Under the pieces are notes generated by a model. It was not told where the DNA came from. It did no database searches and saw only the letters and a list, made by a program, of their open reading frames with translations. Shown here in pieces: positions 23,432 through 30,063 of a stretch of 30,063 nucleotides of DNA; positions within the stretch are counted from its first letter, which is position 1, and the number at the start of each line of letters is the position of its first letter. Made by a program: the position numbers and the translations under genes. Origin of the DNA: DATFEN01 sp035691285 (lineage in GTDB: Bacteria > Acidobacteriota > Vicinamibacteria > Fen-336); NCBI GenBank assembly GCA_035691285.1, contig DASSJI010000279.1, positions 1 through 30,063 of the forward strand, read 5' to 3'.

Positions 23432-24058
23432 GTGGCGTACCTGCGCGGCGCAGGCTCGCGGACCCGCCGGCTGGCGGCGTTCCTCGCCCGTCGAGCCCGC
23501 ACGGCGGGTGCGGAGCGGGCCGAGCTCGACCGGCGGCGCTCTCGCACCCTCTTCCGTCAGCGCGCGATCGTCTTCACCGACACGGACGACTTCACGGTGC
23601 TCGTGGCGCGCCACGGCGTGCTGCACTTCCTCATGCTGTTCGACCGCGCGGTGCACGCCCTCGAGCCGGTCGTTCGGCGCGGCGGCGGCCGCCTGCTGAA
23701 GGCCGAGGGCGACAGCCTGCTGCTCTCCTACCCCGATGCGGCGGCCGCCTGCCGCGGCGTCGTGGCCATGCAGGCCACGCTGCGGCGCCTGAACGCCCGC
23801 AAGCCCAGGAGCGAGCGGCTCGCCTTCAGCTACGGCATCGGCTTCGGCGACGTGCTCGAGATCGAGCACGACGTCTTCGGGCTCGAGGTGAACCTGGCGT
23901 CCAAGCTCGGCGAGGACCGCGCCCGCCGCAACGAGGCGCTCCTGACGCCGGCCGCGGCGGCCGCCTTGCCTTCGGCCGTCCGCGGACGCCTCGTGCCCCA
24001 CGCCGTGGCCACGTTCGAGGGCCGGACGATACCGGTGCAGCGCTTGAGGCTCGGCTGA
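23432..24058 (+). CDS. Class III adenylate/guanylate cyclase domain protein
   Basis: The 208-residue protein has a basic N-terminal helix (residues 8-45) and then one class III cyclase catalytic domain. Both metal aspartates are there: Asp50 (IVFTDTDDF) and Asp94 (KAEGDSLLL). The adenine-specifying pair is Lys90 and Asp147 (DVFG), which favours ATP. Asn154 of the transition-state pair is present, but its partner Arg is Lys158 (VNLASKLGED). Class III cyclases act as dimers with the sites shared between chains. No sensor or membrane segment is attached. GTG 23432 lies two bases after the preceding gene; the frame runs on upstream in shadow. Activity may be weak because of the Arg-to-Lys change. 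Confidence 0.82.
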   Translation: MAYLRGAGSRTRRLAAFLARRARTAGAERAELDRRRSRTLFRQRAIVFTDTDDFTVLVARHGVLHFLMLFDRAVHALEPVVRRGGGRLLKAEGDSLLLSYPDAAAACRGVVAMQATLRRLNARKPRSERLAFSYGIGFGDVLEIEHDVFGLEVNLASKLGEDRARRNEALLTPAAAAALPSAVRGRLVPHAVATFEGRTIPVQRLRLG

Positions 24059-24079
24059 GCGCGGCGCACGCGACCTCCG

Positions 24080-24253
24080 TCACTTCTTGTCGGCGCGCCG
24101 CTCCTTCAGCGGCCGGCCGGCCGCCTCGAGGGCGCGGCGCAGCAGGAACTCGATCTGGCCGTTGAGGCTGCGCAGATCGTCGTTCGCCCAGCGTTGGAGC
24201 GCGTCGAGGACGGCCGGCTCGATGCGCAGCAGGAACGCCTTGCGCTCGGCCAC
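24080..24253 (-). CDS. Small Arc/CopG-type ribbon-helix-helix DNA-binding protein
   Basis: This 57-residue gene starts at GTG 24253, six bases after the SPFH gene stops. The product reads AERKAFLLRIEPAVLDALQR, then WANDDLRSLNGQIEFLLRRA, then a short basic tail. A beta strand (KAFLLRI), a first helix (EPAVLDALQRWAND), the turn RSLNGQ and a second helix (IEFLLRRAL) make the ribbon-helix-helix fold of Arc-like regulators, which bind DNA as dimers through the strand. It is likely to bind the palindrome/heptad site before the SPFH gene and control its own operon; that is inference. As far as I recall, small RHH genes beside SPFH genes occur in other bacteria too. Confidence 0.82.
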   Translation of the reverse strand: MAERKAFLLRIEPAVLDALQRWANDDLRSLNGQIEFLLRRALEAAGRPLKERRADKK

Positions 24254-24259
24254 GCGGAC

Positions 24260-25129
24260 CTACTGGTAGATCGTCCCCGTGTTGACGACCGGCTGGGCCG
24301 CGCGCTCCCCGCACAGGACCACGAGCAGGTTGCTGACCATGGCGGCCTTGCGCTCCTCGTCCAGCTCCACGATCTTCTGGCTCGAGAGGCGCGCCAGCGC
24401 CATTTCGACCATGCCCACGGCCCCGTCCACGATGCGCTGCCGCGCCGCGATGATGGCCCCGGCCTGCTGGCGCTGGAGCATCGCCGCGGCGATCTCCGGC
24501 GCGTAGGCCAGGTGGCTGATGCGGGCCTCGATCACCTGCACGCCGGCCTTCGAGAGCCGCTCCTGGATCTCGCCCTTGAGGTCGCCCGCCACGGCGGCGG
24601 TGCTGCCGCGGAGCGAGGTCTGGTTCTCCTCGTGGGCGTCGTAGGGGTAGCGGGTCGCGAGGTTGCGGACGGCCGCCTCGCTCTGGACCTTGACGTAGTT
24701 CTCGTAGTCGTCGACCTCGAAGCACGCCTCGGCCGTGTCGACGACGCGCCACACGACCACCGCGGCGATCTCGACGGGGTTGCCGTCGGCGTCGTTGACC
24801 TTGAGGCGCGCGCTCTCGAAGTTGCGCACCCGCACGGAGATCGCGCGCTTCGAGTAGAACGGGTTGGCCCAGCGCAGCCCCGGTGTCTTCACCGTTCCGC
24901 GGTAGGCGCCGAAGAGCTGCAGCACGCGGGCTTCGTTGGGGTTGACCATGAACAGCCCGCCCATGCAGAAGGCGAACACGACGAACAGGAAGCTCCACGA
25001 GAGCCCGAAGCCCACGTCCGCCTGGCGGAAGGCCATCACCGCCAGTCGGCCGAAGAACACGAGCATCGCCAACATCACGAAGAACGCCGGCAGGCCCGGC
25101 GCCTGGGGTGTTTCCCTCTCCCGTATCAT
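24260..25129 (-). CDS. SPFH/Band 7 domain membrane protein
   Basis: This 289-residue protein is related to stomatin and prohibitin. Two N-terminal membrane segments (about 14-33 and 44-62) are followed by an SPFH domain (about 60-230: MVNPNEARVLQLFGAYRGT, PGLRWANPFYSK, VEIAAVVVWRVVDTAEACF) and a helical region with glutamine/alanine-rich LQRQQAGAIIAARQRIVDGA. SPFH proteins oligomerise on membranes and organise lipid microdomains or partner proteases. There is no NfeD partner gene here. The ATG at 25129 has GGGAGG upstream, and the small RHH gene follows directly. The promoter and operator lie at 25143-25186. Confidence 0.93.
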   Translation of the reverse strand: MIRERETPQAPGLPAFFVMLAMLVFFGRLAVMAFRQADVGFGLSWSFLFVVFAFCMGGLFMVNPNEARVLQLFGAYRGTVKTPGLRWANPFYSKRAISVRVRNFESARLKVNDADGNPVEIAAVVVWRVVDTAEACFEVDDYENYVKVQSEAAVRNLATRYPYDAHEENQTSLRGSTAAVAGDLKGEIQERLSKAGVQVIEARISHLAYAPEIAAAMLQRQQAGAIIAARQRIVDGAVGMVEMALARLSSQKIVELDEERKAAMVSNLLVVLCGERAAQPVVNTGTIYQ

Positions 25130-25142
25130 CGCGCCCCTCCCG

Positions 25143-25167
25143 AGAGTGATATCACTCTTATATCATT
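25143..25167. promoter_or_regulatory. Operator: 16-base perfect palindrome plus phased heptads
   Basis: AGAGTGATATCACTCT (25143-25158) is a perfect palindrome. Within and beside it, TATCACT (25150-25156) and TATCATT (25161-25167) repeat in the same orientation with an 11-base period, one turn of the helix. This AT-rich island stands out in a 70% GC background. Short heptads repeated once per turn are what ribbon-helix-helix dimers bind; TATCACT even fits the WATCACW heptad of the plasmid omega repressor. The site covers the -10 and the likely transcription start of the SPFH-RHH operon, so binding should repress. Confidence 0.7.
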
Positions 25168-25186
25168 ACGAAAGCACACGTGTCAA
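25157..25186 (-). promoter_or_regulatory. Sigma70 promoter of the SPFH-RHH operon
   Basis: Read on the minus strand: a perfect TTGACA -35 (25181-25186), an 18-base spacer and TATAAG as -10 (25157-25162). It is the best promoter in the window. The start point would fall near 25150, inside the palindrome, followed by GGGAGG and the SPFH ATG at 25129. Confidence 0.75.
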
Positions 25187-25221
25187 GGTTCCGGGAACGG
25201 GCTGGAGAGGCGCCCCGGGGG

Positions 25222-26706
25222 CTACTTGATCGGCTCGCCCGCCTCGATGCGCTGCAGGTACTGGAGCAGCGTCGGCTCCTTGTGGCCGAGGGCCTTGGCC
25301 TTGCCGGCCGCCAGCTTGAAGTTGGCGGCGTCCTTGAGGCCGAAGTACGTCCAGCCGAGGAAGGCCCACGCGGCGTCGCTCTGCGGCGCGAGCTTCGTCG
25401 CCTTCTCCAGGGGGGCGAGCGCGTCCTTGTAGCGCTTGGCGCCGAGGTGCGCCTGGCCGAGGTAGATCCAGCCCTCGGCCCGGTCGGGGGCCGCCTCCGT
25501 GGCCTTCGTGAGCTCCGCGACGGCACGGTCGAACTGCCCGGTCGCCGTGAGCGCCGCGCCGAGGCTCGTGCGGTAGGCCACGTTGCCCGGCTCTGCGGCG
25601 ACCGCCTTCTCGTAGGGTCCCACCGCGGCGGCCGCGTTGCCTTTCAGCACGTGGGCGACGTACCCGAGCTGGTACTGGGCTTCCGCCGCGCCCGGAGCCA
25701 CCTCGACGGCCTTCTGGAGCTCGGCCAGGGCGGCGTCCACCTGGCGCTTGGCGACGTAGGCCTTCGCCAGCCCCAAACGGGCGTCGACGAAGTCCGGATT
25801 CTGGTCGCGGAGCGCAGTGAGGTCGCCGATCGCGTCGTCGATCTGCCCGGCGGCCACCGCGGCGAGCGCCTTGGCCACGGCGACCTCCTTGGCGAGGCGC
25901 TGCGCCTCGGGGTCGTTCTCGGCCAGCGCGGCGGCGGTCGCGGCGTCTCCCATCGCCTCGTCGGGCCGCTTCAGCGCGATCTTGACGCGCGCCGCCTCCT
26001 TGTAGGCGTCGACGGCGCCCGGCGCCGCCTCGATGGTCTTCGCGAGGATCGGCTCCGCTTCGGCCGCCCGCCCGGACTTGCGCAGCACGCGGGCGAGCCC
26101 GATGCTCGCCGCGACCCTCGCCTCGGGCGCCGCGAGCGCCTCGCGGTAGTCCCTCTCAGCCGCGGCCAGGTCGCCCTTGGCTTCGTTCGCGAAGCCGCGG
26201 GCGCACACGGCGGCGGCGCCGCCGCCCTTGGCCGCCGCTTCGCTCGCGAGCGCCAGCGCCTCGTCCCCCTTTCCGGCGCGGGCGCGGGCGCGGGCGAGGG
26301 CCAGCTTCGCCCACACCCCCTCGGGGTCGGCCGCCGCGGAGGCGTCGGCGCTCGCCGCGGCCTCGGGGCTGCCGCGCATCTCCTGGGCGACGGCGAGACG
26401 GCCCAGCGCCTCGCCCTTCGCCGGCCCGGCAAGCTTCTCGGCCGCGGCCTTGTACGCGTCGATGGCGCCGTCCAGCTCGTAGCGCGACTCGAGCAGGCGT
26501 CCGAGCCGCAACGACGGCTCGCCCGACGTCCCCCCCAGGGCGACCGCCCGCCGCAGCAGCTCGAGGGCGCCGTCCACGTCGCCCTCCGCCGCCTTGGCGT
26601 CGGCCTGCTGCATCAGCTCTTCCGGCGACGCGGCCGTTGGCTTCTTCTGTGCGAACGCCGCCGGCGCCGCGACCAGAAGGACGAGACACAGGGCGCTACG
26701 CTTCAT
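25222..26706 (-). CDS. Exported TPR-repeat protein
   Basis: This 494-residue protein has a Sec signal peptide (MKRSALCLVLLVAAPAAFAQ) and then about a dozen TPR-type helical pairs to the C-terminus, for example GDVDGALELLRRAVALGGTS, GLARVLRKSGRAAEAEPILA and YLGQAHLGAKRYKDALAPLE. It has no catalytic domain. Such proteins act as scaffolds in envelope complexes or protein export. ATG 26706 has GGAGG upstream (26711-26715). It lies 16 bases after the zinc-ribbon membrane protein gene and is probably co-transcribed with it. No cysteine motif suggests a lipoprotein. Confidence 0.88.
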   Translation of the reverse strand: MKRSALCLVLLVAAPAAFAQKKPTAASPEELMQQADAKAAEGDVDGALELLRRAVALGGTSGEPSLRLGRLLESRYELDGAIDAYKAAAEKLAGPAKGEALGRLAVAQEMRGSPEAAASADASAAADPEGVWAKLALARARARAGKGDEALALASEAAAKGGGAAAVCARGFANEAKGDLAAAERDYREALAAPEARVAASIGLARVLRKSGRAAEAEPILAKTIEAAPGAVDAYKEAARVKIALKRPDEAMGDAATAAALAENDPEAQRLAKEVAVAKALAAVAAGQIDDAIGDLTALRDQNPDFVDARLGLAKAYVAKRQVDAALAELQKAVEVAPGAAEAQYQLGYVAHVLKGNAAAAVGPYEKAVAAEPGNVAYRTSLGAALTATGQFDRAVAELTKATEAAPDRAEGWIYLGQAHLGAKRYKDALAPLEKATKLAPQSDAAWAFLGWTYFGLKDAANFKLAAGKAKALGHKEPTLLQYLQRIEAGEPIK

Positions 26707-26722
26707 CTCGGACCTCCGCTCC

Positions 26723-27985
26723 CTAGTCCAGGTTCAGCTCCTTCGCCTTCTTGAAGACGGCGAGCCCCAGGGCGCAGCCTGTCGCGAGCCAGGCGTAGGC
26801 GGCGACGAAGGCGCTGATCATGGTGCCGGCGATCGGGATGAGGCCGAGGAAGCGGTCGAGGACGAGCTGGACGAGCGCCAGAGCGAAGTAGATCCCGGCC
26901 GCGAACCAGTAGGCGCCGCCCATCTTCGCGATCGCCTCGACGCCGATGAGCGGGTTCAGCGTCTTGAAGAAGCCGCGGGAGATCGCCGCGACGATGAGCG
27001 CCATCGGCATGTAGAGCAGGTACCACAGCGCCGCCACGCCGAACAGGACCACACCGAGCACCGGGCTCGGGCCTCCGTCGTACCCCTCCGGGCCTTCCTC
27101 CGCGGCGGCCGCCAGGCCGTCTTCAGCTCCTTCTCCGCTCTCCACGCCCTCCGCCGCCTGCCCTTCCTCGGCCGGCGGCTCAGGCTCGGGCTCCTGGGCG
27201 TGAACGACGGCGACCTCCGGACCGCGGGCCTGCTCGATGAAAGCGGGCAGCCCGAGGAAGTACCACACGGCGATCAGCGGCCAGCCCGCCGCGAGGAACG
27301 CCGCGAAGCTGAGGCGCATGGGATGGACGATGTCGGTGATGTCGCCGAAGTTCGGCATGTAGCCGCGGAACTTCCCGACGGAGACCTTCGTCAGCGCCGT
27401 GAATCCGTACCAGACGAGGACGCCCTTGGAGAGGATGACGCCCATGGCGAAGCCGGAGAAGAAGGAGAAGAAGCCCGTGAACACCGCGAGCATCACGTAG
27501 GCCGCGGGGTCCGAGAAAGGGTACGCCGCGATGAAGCCGATGTCGTCGGCCATCGTCCGGGCGCGCTGCTTCTCGCGCGCGGCGTCCTCCTCGACCTTCG
27601 CCACGTCGGTGCAGAGGCCCTGGCAGCGGGGGCACACCGGGACGTTGCGGATCCGCTGCTCGCAGTCACGGCAGAAGCCGATGCCGCAGGCCGGACACAC
27701 GCTCTCGGACTTCACCTGCGGATGGTTCGAGCAGCGGCGCCAGGCTCCGGAGCGCAGCGGCTCGTCCGCCGCGACGGGCGGCGGCGCCGCGGCGGAGCTT
27801 CGGACAGGAGCGGGCGCGGCTGCTGCGGCGACGGCCGCGTCCGCTCCACCCGCGACACGAGGCGGCTTGGGCGCGTGCAGCGCAAACTCGGCCCCGCAGC
27901 GGCAGCGCACCTTCAGGCCAGGGTTCCTGGCCCTGTCTTCGGGCACGACGAACCGGACGCCACAGGACGCGCAGCGCGCGAGCAT
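26723..27985 (-). CDS. Zinc-ribbon and Yip1-like multi-pass membrane protein
   Basis: The 420-residue product begins with a CxxC-x18-CxC zinc ribbon (MLARCASCGVRFVVPEDRAR...RCRCGAEF), an alanine/proline linker and a second metal-binding cluster (CPACGIGFCRDCEQRI, then CPRCQGLC). A membrane part follows that resembles Yip1-family domains: two helices near 165-200, one or more near 250-275, an acidic glutamate-rich loop, and three or four more helices to the end. The ribbon resembles the MJ0042/'zinc ribbon' N-termini common in Myxococcota and Acidobacteriota. I choose ATG 27985 over TTG 28027 because that TTG is itself the -35 of a promoter and the ribbon begins right at the ATG. Function is unknown. 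Confidence 0.82.
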   Translation of the reverse strand: MLARCASCGVRFVVPEDRARNPGLKVRCRCGAEFALHAPKPPRVAGGADAAVAAAAAPAPVRSSAAAPPPVAADEPLRSGAWRRCSNHPQVKSESVCPACGIGFCRDCEQRIRNVPVCPRCQGLCTDVAKVEEDAAREKQRARTMADDIGFIAAYPFSDPAAYVMLAVFTGFFSFFSGFAMGVILSKGVLVWYGFTALTKVSVGKFRGYMPNFGDITDIVHPMRLSFAAFLAAGWPLIAVWYFLGLPAFIEQARGPEVAVVHAQEPEPEPPAEEGQAAEGVESGEGAEDGLAAAAEEGPEGYDGGPSPVLGVVLFGVAALWYLLYMPMALIVAAISRGFFKTLNPLIGVEAIAKMGGAYWFAAGIYFALALVQLVLDRFLGLIPIAGTMISAFVAAYAWLATGCALGLAVFKKAKELNLD

Positions 27986-27999
27986 TGGCTTTGCTGCGT

Positions 28000-28027
28000 A
28001 TGCTACTCGCAAGTCCTTCCTCGTCAA
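28000..28027 (-). promoter_or_regulatory. Promoter of the zinc-ribbon/TPR operon
   Basis: On the minus strand TTGACG (28022-28027), a 16-base spacer and TAGCAT (28000-28005) form a reasonable sigma70 promoter. Transcription would begin only about eight bases before ATG 27985, giving an almost leaderless message, consistent with the weak Shine-Dalgarno. Confidence 0.45.
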
Positions 28028-28041
28028 GCACTACGCGCGCC

Positions 28042-28071
28042 TGGACTCACCGCATTCCCTTGTGCTAGATT
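28042..28071 (+). promoter_or_regulatory. Possible promoter of smc
   Basis: TGGACT (28042-28047), an 18-base spacer and TAGATT (28066-28071) with an upstream TGC (extended -10) lie about 30 bases before the smc start. Both hexamers match consensus at four of six positions only. Confidence 0.35.
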
Positions 28072-28102
28072 GGCCGTCAGCACCCATATCTAGGGGTTCA
28101 TT

Positions 28103-30063
28103 TTGCGTCTGGACAAGGTCGAGATCGTCGGCTTCAAGTCCTTCTGCGACCGACAGGAGCTGGACTTCAAGGGCGGCGTGACGGGAATCGTCGGGCCGAA
28201 CGGCTGCGGCAAGAGCAACATCTCCGACGCGATCTCGTGGGTGCTCGGCGAGCAGAGCGCCAAGAGCCTGCGCGGCGCTTCCATGGAGGACGTCATCTTC
28301 GCGGGCAGCGCGGCGCGCCAGCCCTTGGGCATGGCCGAGGTCAACCTGCGCGTCTCGGGGCTGAACGGCTCGAGCCCGGACGGCCGGCCCGAGTGCGTGG
28401 TGACGCGGCGCCTCTACCGCGACGGGACGAGCGAGTACCTCATGAACGGCGAGGTGTGCCGCCTCAAGGACATCCACGAGCTGTTCATGGACACCGGCCT
28501 GGGCTCGAAGGCCTACTCGATCATCGAGCAGGGCAAGATCGGGCAGATCCTCTCGAGCAAGCCGGCCGACCGGCGCGCCCTCATCGAGGAGGCGGCGGGC
28601 ATCACGAAGTACAAGGCCCGCCGGCGCCAGACGCAGCTCAAGCTCGAGGCGGCGCAGCAGAACCTGCTGCGCGTGAACGACATCGTCCACGAGGTCGACA
28701 AGCAGCTCGAGAGCCTCAAGCGCCAGGCCGGCAAGGCGCGCCGCTACCGCGCCCTGCGCGAGGAGATCCAGGGCGCGGAGCGCGTGCTGTTCGGCCGCCG
28801 CTTCATCGAGCTCACCGGCCTTCTGGGGAGCCTCGAGGAGCGCTTCGCCGCGGAAGGCGACCGCGAGCGGGCGGCGAGCGTCGCCCTCGCAACCGACGAG
28901 GCCCAGATGGAGGCCCGCCGCACGGGGCTCTACGACGAAGAGGGGCGCCTCGAGGCCACGCGGGGTCGCCTGAGCGAGCTGACCATCACCGTCGACCGCT
29001 GTCAGGGCAAGACCGGGTACTGCAGGGAGCAGATCCAGGAGGCCGCGACCCGCGGGCAGGAAGCCGACCAGGAAGCCGCCGAGCTGCTTGCTCGGGTCGA
29101 GCCCCTCGAGGGCATGCTGGCCGCGGCCCGTGCGGAGGAGACGCGGCTGCAGGAGGATGCGGCCGCCGCCGAAGCCGAGTTCTCCGCGGCCGAGGACGCC
29201 CTCGCCGCGGCCGCGCAGGGCCAGACCGAGGTCGAGCGGGCTCAGGAGCAGGCCCGCGACGCGCAGATCGCGACCCTCGGGCGGATCGCGGCGCTCACGA
29301 ACGCCCGCGAATCGGTGGCCGGGAATGCCGAGCGCGCCTCGGCCGACCTGCTCAAGCTGGCCGGCGAGACGGAAGAGCTGCGCCGCGAGGAGGCCCGCGT
29401 CGACGGCCTGCGGCTGACCGCCGAGGCCCGGCGCGCGACCGCCGAGGAGCTCGTCGGCGCCCTGACCCGCGAGCGGGAGGGCGCCTTCGAGCGCGGCGAG
29501 GCCGCCCGGCGGCGCGCGGCCGAGCTGCTCCAGCAGGCCGAGGCGCTCCAGAGCGAGAAGGACTCGGCGGCCGGGCGGCTCGCGTCGCTCCAGGAGATCG
29601 TCGCGACCCACTCGGCCTTCGACGAGGGCGCGCGCGCGCTCCTCCGACGGCCACACGGCCTCGAGGTCCTTGGCGTCGTGGCGGACCTGGTCGAGGCCGA
29701 CGGGTCCCACGAGCGGGCCGTGGAGGCGTTCCTCGGCGACCGTCTCCAGGCGGTGCTGGTGCCCGACGCGGCCGGCGTCCTGCGCGGCATCGAGTTCCTG
29801 CAGGGGTCGGAAGCGGGGCGCGGAACGTTCCTGCCCCTGGCCGGGGCGCGCGGCGAGCTCGACTGCGCCGCCCTGCGCGACATTCAGCGGGCCGAGCCGA
29901 AGGTGAAGGCGATCCTGTCGGACCTGTATCGCGTCACCGGGCCGCACGCCGCGAAGATACGGGCGGCGCTCCCCAACGGCCTCGTGTGCGAGACCCTCGA
30001 GGACGCCCTGGACGTCCAGTCCCGCCACGCCGCCATCCCGTGCGTGACGCTGCGGGGCGAGAC
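28103..30063 (+). CDS. smc: Chromosome segregation protein SMC, N-terminal half (cut by window edge)
   Basis: 653 codons of an SMC ATPase run off the window. SMC with ScpA and ScpB folds and segregates the chromosome. The start is TTG 28103, giving (M)RLDKVEIVGFKSFCDRQEL, the normal family N-terminus. No better ATG or GTG exists, and a weak AGGGG lies upstream. Walker A is GPNGCGKSN (about residue 33), followed by SWVLGEQSAKSLRGASMEDV and the signature-proximal GLGSKAYSIIEQGKIGQIL. A coiled coil covers about 165-500, and the hinge begins near GVVADLVEADGSHERAVEAF. The ABC signature and Walker B lie in the missing C-terminal half. Confidence 0.96.
   Translation, partial: MRLDKVEIVGFKSFCDRQELDFKGGVTGIVGPNGCGKSNISDAISWVLGEQSAKSLRGASMEDVIFAGSAARQPLGMAEVNLRVSGLNGSSPDGRPECVVTRRLYRDGTSEYLMNGEVCRLKDIHELFMDTGLGSKAYSIIEQGKIGQILSSKPADRRALIEEAAGITKYKARRRQTQLKLEAAQQNLLRVNDIVHEVDKQLESLKRQAGKARRYRALREEIQGAERVLFGRRFIELTGLLGSLEERFAAEGDRERAASVALATDEAQMEARRTGLYDEEGRLEATRGRLSELTITVDRCQGKTGYCREQIQEAATRGQEADQEAAELLARVEPLEGMLAAARAEETRLQEDAAAAEAEFSAAEDALAAAAQGQTEVERAQEQARDAQIATLGRIAALTNARESVAGNAERASADLLKLAGETEELRREEARVDGLRLTAEARRATAEELVGALTREREGAFERGEAARRRAAELLQQAEALQSEKDSAAGRLASLQEIVATHSAFDEGARALLRRPHGLEVLGVVADLVEADGSHERAVEAFLGDRLQAVLVPDAAGVLRGIEFLQGSEAGRGTFLPLAGARGELDCAALRDIQRAEPKVKAILSDLYRVTGPHAAKIRAALPNGLVCETLEDALDVQSRHAAIPCVTLRGE

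Noticed and set aside
24194..26754. Long plus-strand frames opposite the SPFH and TPR genes
   Set aside because: Antisense shadows; His/Arg/Leu-rich products with no recognisable fold, while the opposite strand encodes clear families.
28031..30028. 665-codon minus-strand frame opposite smc
   Set aside because: Shadow of a clear SMC protein; composition is leucine/arginine/glycine repeats without recognisable domains.

Overview
This is a compact, very GC-rich (roughly 70%) bacterial chromosomal segment. Both ends cut through genes (macB at the left, smc at the right), and no gap between genes exceeds about 135 bases. I saw no rRNA, tRNA, CRISPR array, insertion sequence or phage gene. The mix of a Ser/Thr kinase fused to TolB-like and TPR domains, a zinc-ribbon/Yip1-like membrane protein, a fused NuoCD, a short NuoG and a MASE1-GGDEF protein suggests a Gram-negative soil or sediment lineage such as Acidobacteriota, Myxococcota or a related candidate phylum. 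This placement is inference. Layout, left to right: (1) 1-1685, minus: macA-macB efflux genes. (2) 1771-6756, plus: a tightly overlapping operon rfbB-rfbA-rfbC-rfbD-galE-ppa, which makes dTDP-L-rhamnose and UDP-galactose/glucose and ends with a pyrophosphatase able to remove the PPi made by RfbA. (3) 6889-8744: a small PA2779-like membrane protein and a convergent MASE1-GGDEF diguanylate cyclase. (4) 8806-13387, plus: a partial respiratory complex I cluster, nuoB-nuoCD-nuoG-nuoI, without nuoA, E, F, H or J-N, followed by a secreted SnoaL-like protein. (5) 13895-16150, minus: Ser/Thr kinase with TPRs. (6) 16249-19023, plus: an exported YtcJ-like amidohydrolase, a tandem bacterial-microcompartment shell protein (BMC-T, PduT-like) and a truncated Tat-type alpha-hydroxy-acid oxidase, all overlapping. 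(7) 19050-21354, minus: an EAL-domain protein and a threonine dehydratase/serine racemase-like PLP enzyme. (8) 21415-24058, plus: an aldehyde dehydrogenase resembling 2-oxoglutarate semialdehyde dehydrogenases, a secreted protein of unknown function and a class III nucleotide cyclase. (9) 24080-25129, minus: an SPFH membrane protein and a 57-residue ribbon-helix-helix (RHH) regulator, behind a strong promoter whose -10 region carries a palindrome and helically phased heptads. (10) 25222-27985, minus: a zinc-ribbon/Yip1-like membrane protein and a periplasmic TPR protein. (11) 28103 to the end: smc. The best candidates for something undescribed are the lone BMC-T gene, which has no shell hexamer, pentamer or obvious core enzyme near it and sits between genes for exported enzymes, and the SPFH-RHH operon with its self-contained operator. 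Signalling genes are dense here (one c-di-GMP synthase, one phosphodiesterase, one class III cyclase, one Ser/Thr kinase), but nothing in the sequence ties them to one pathway.
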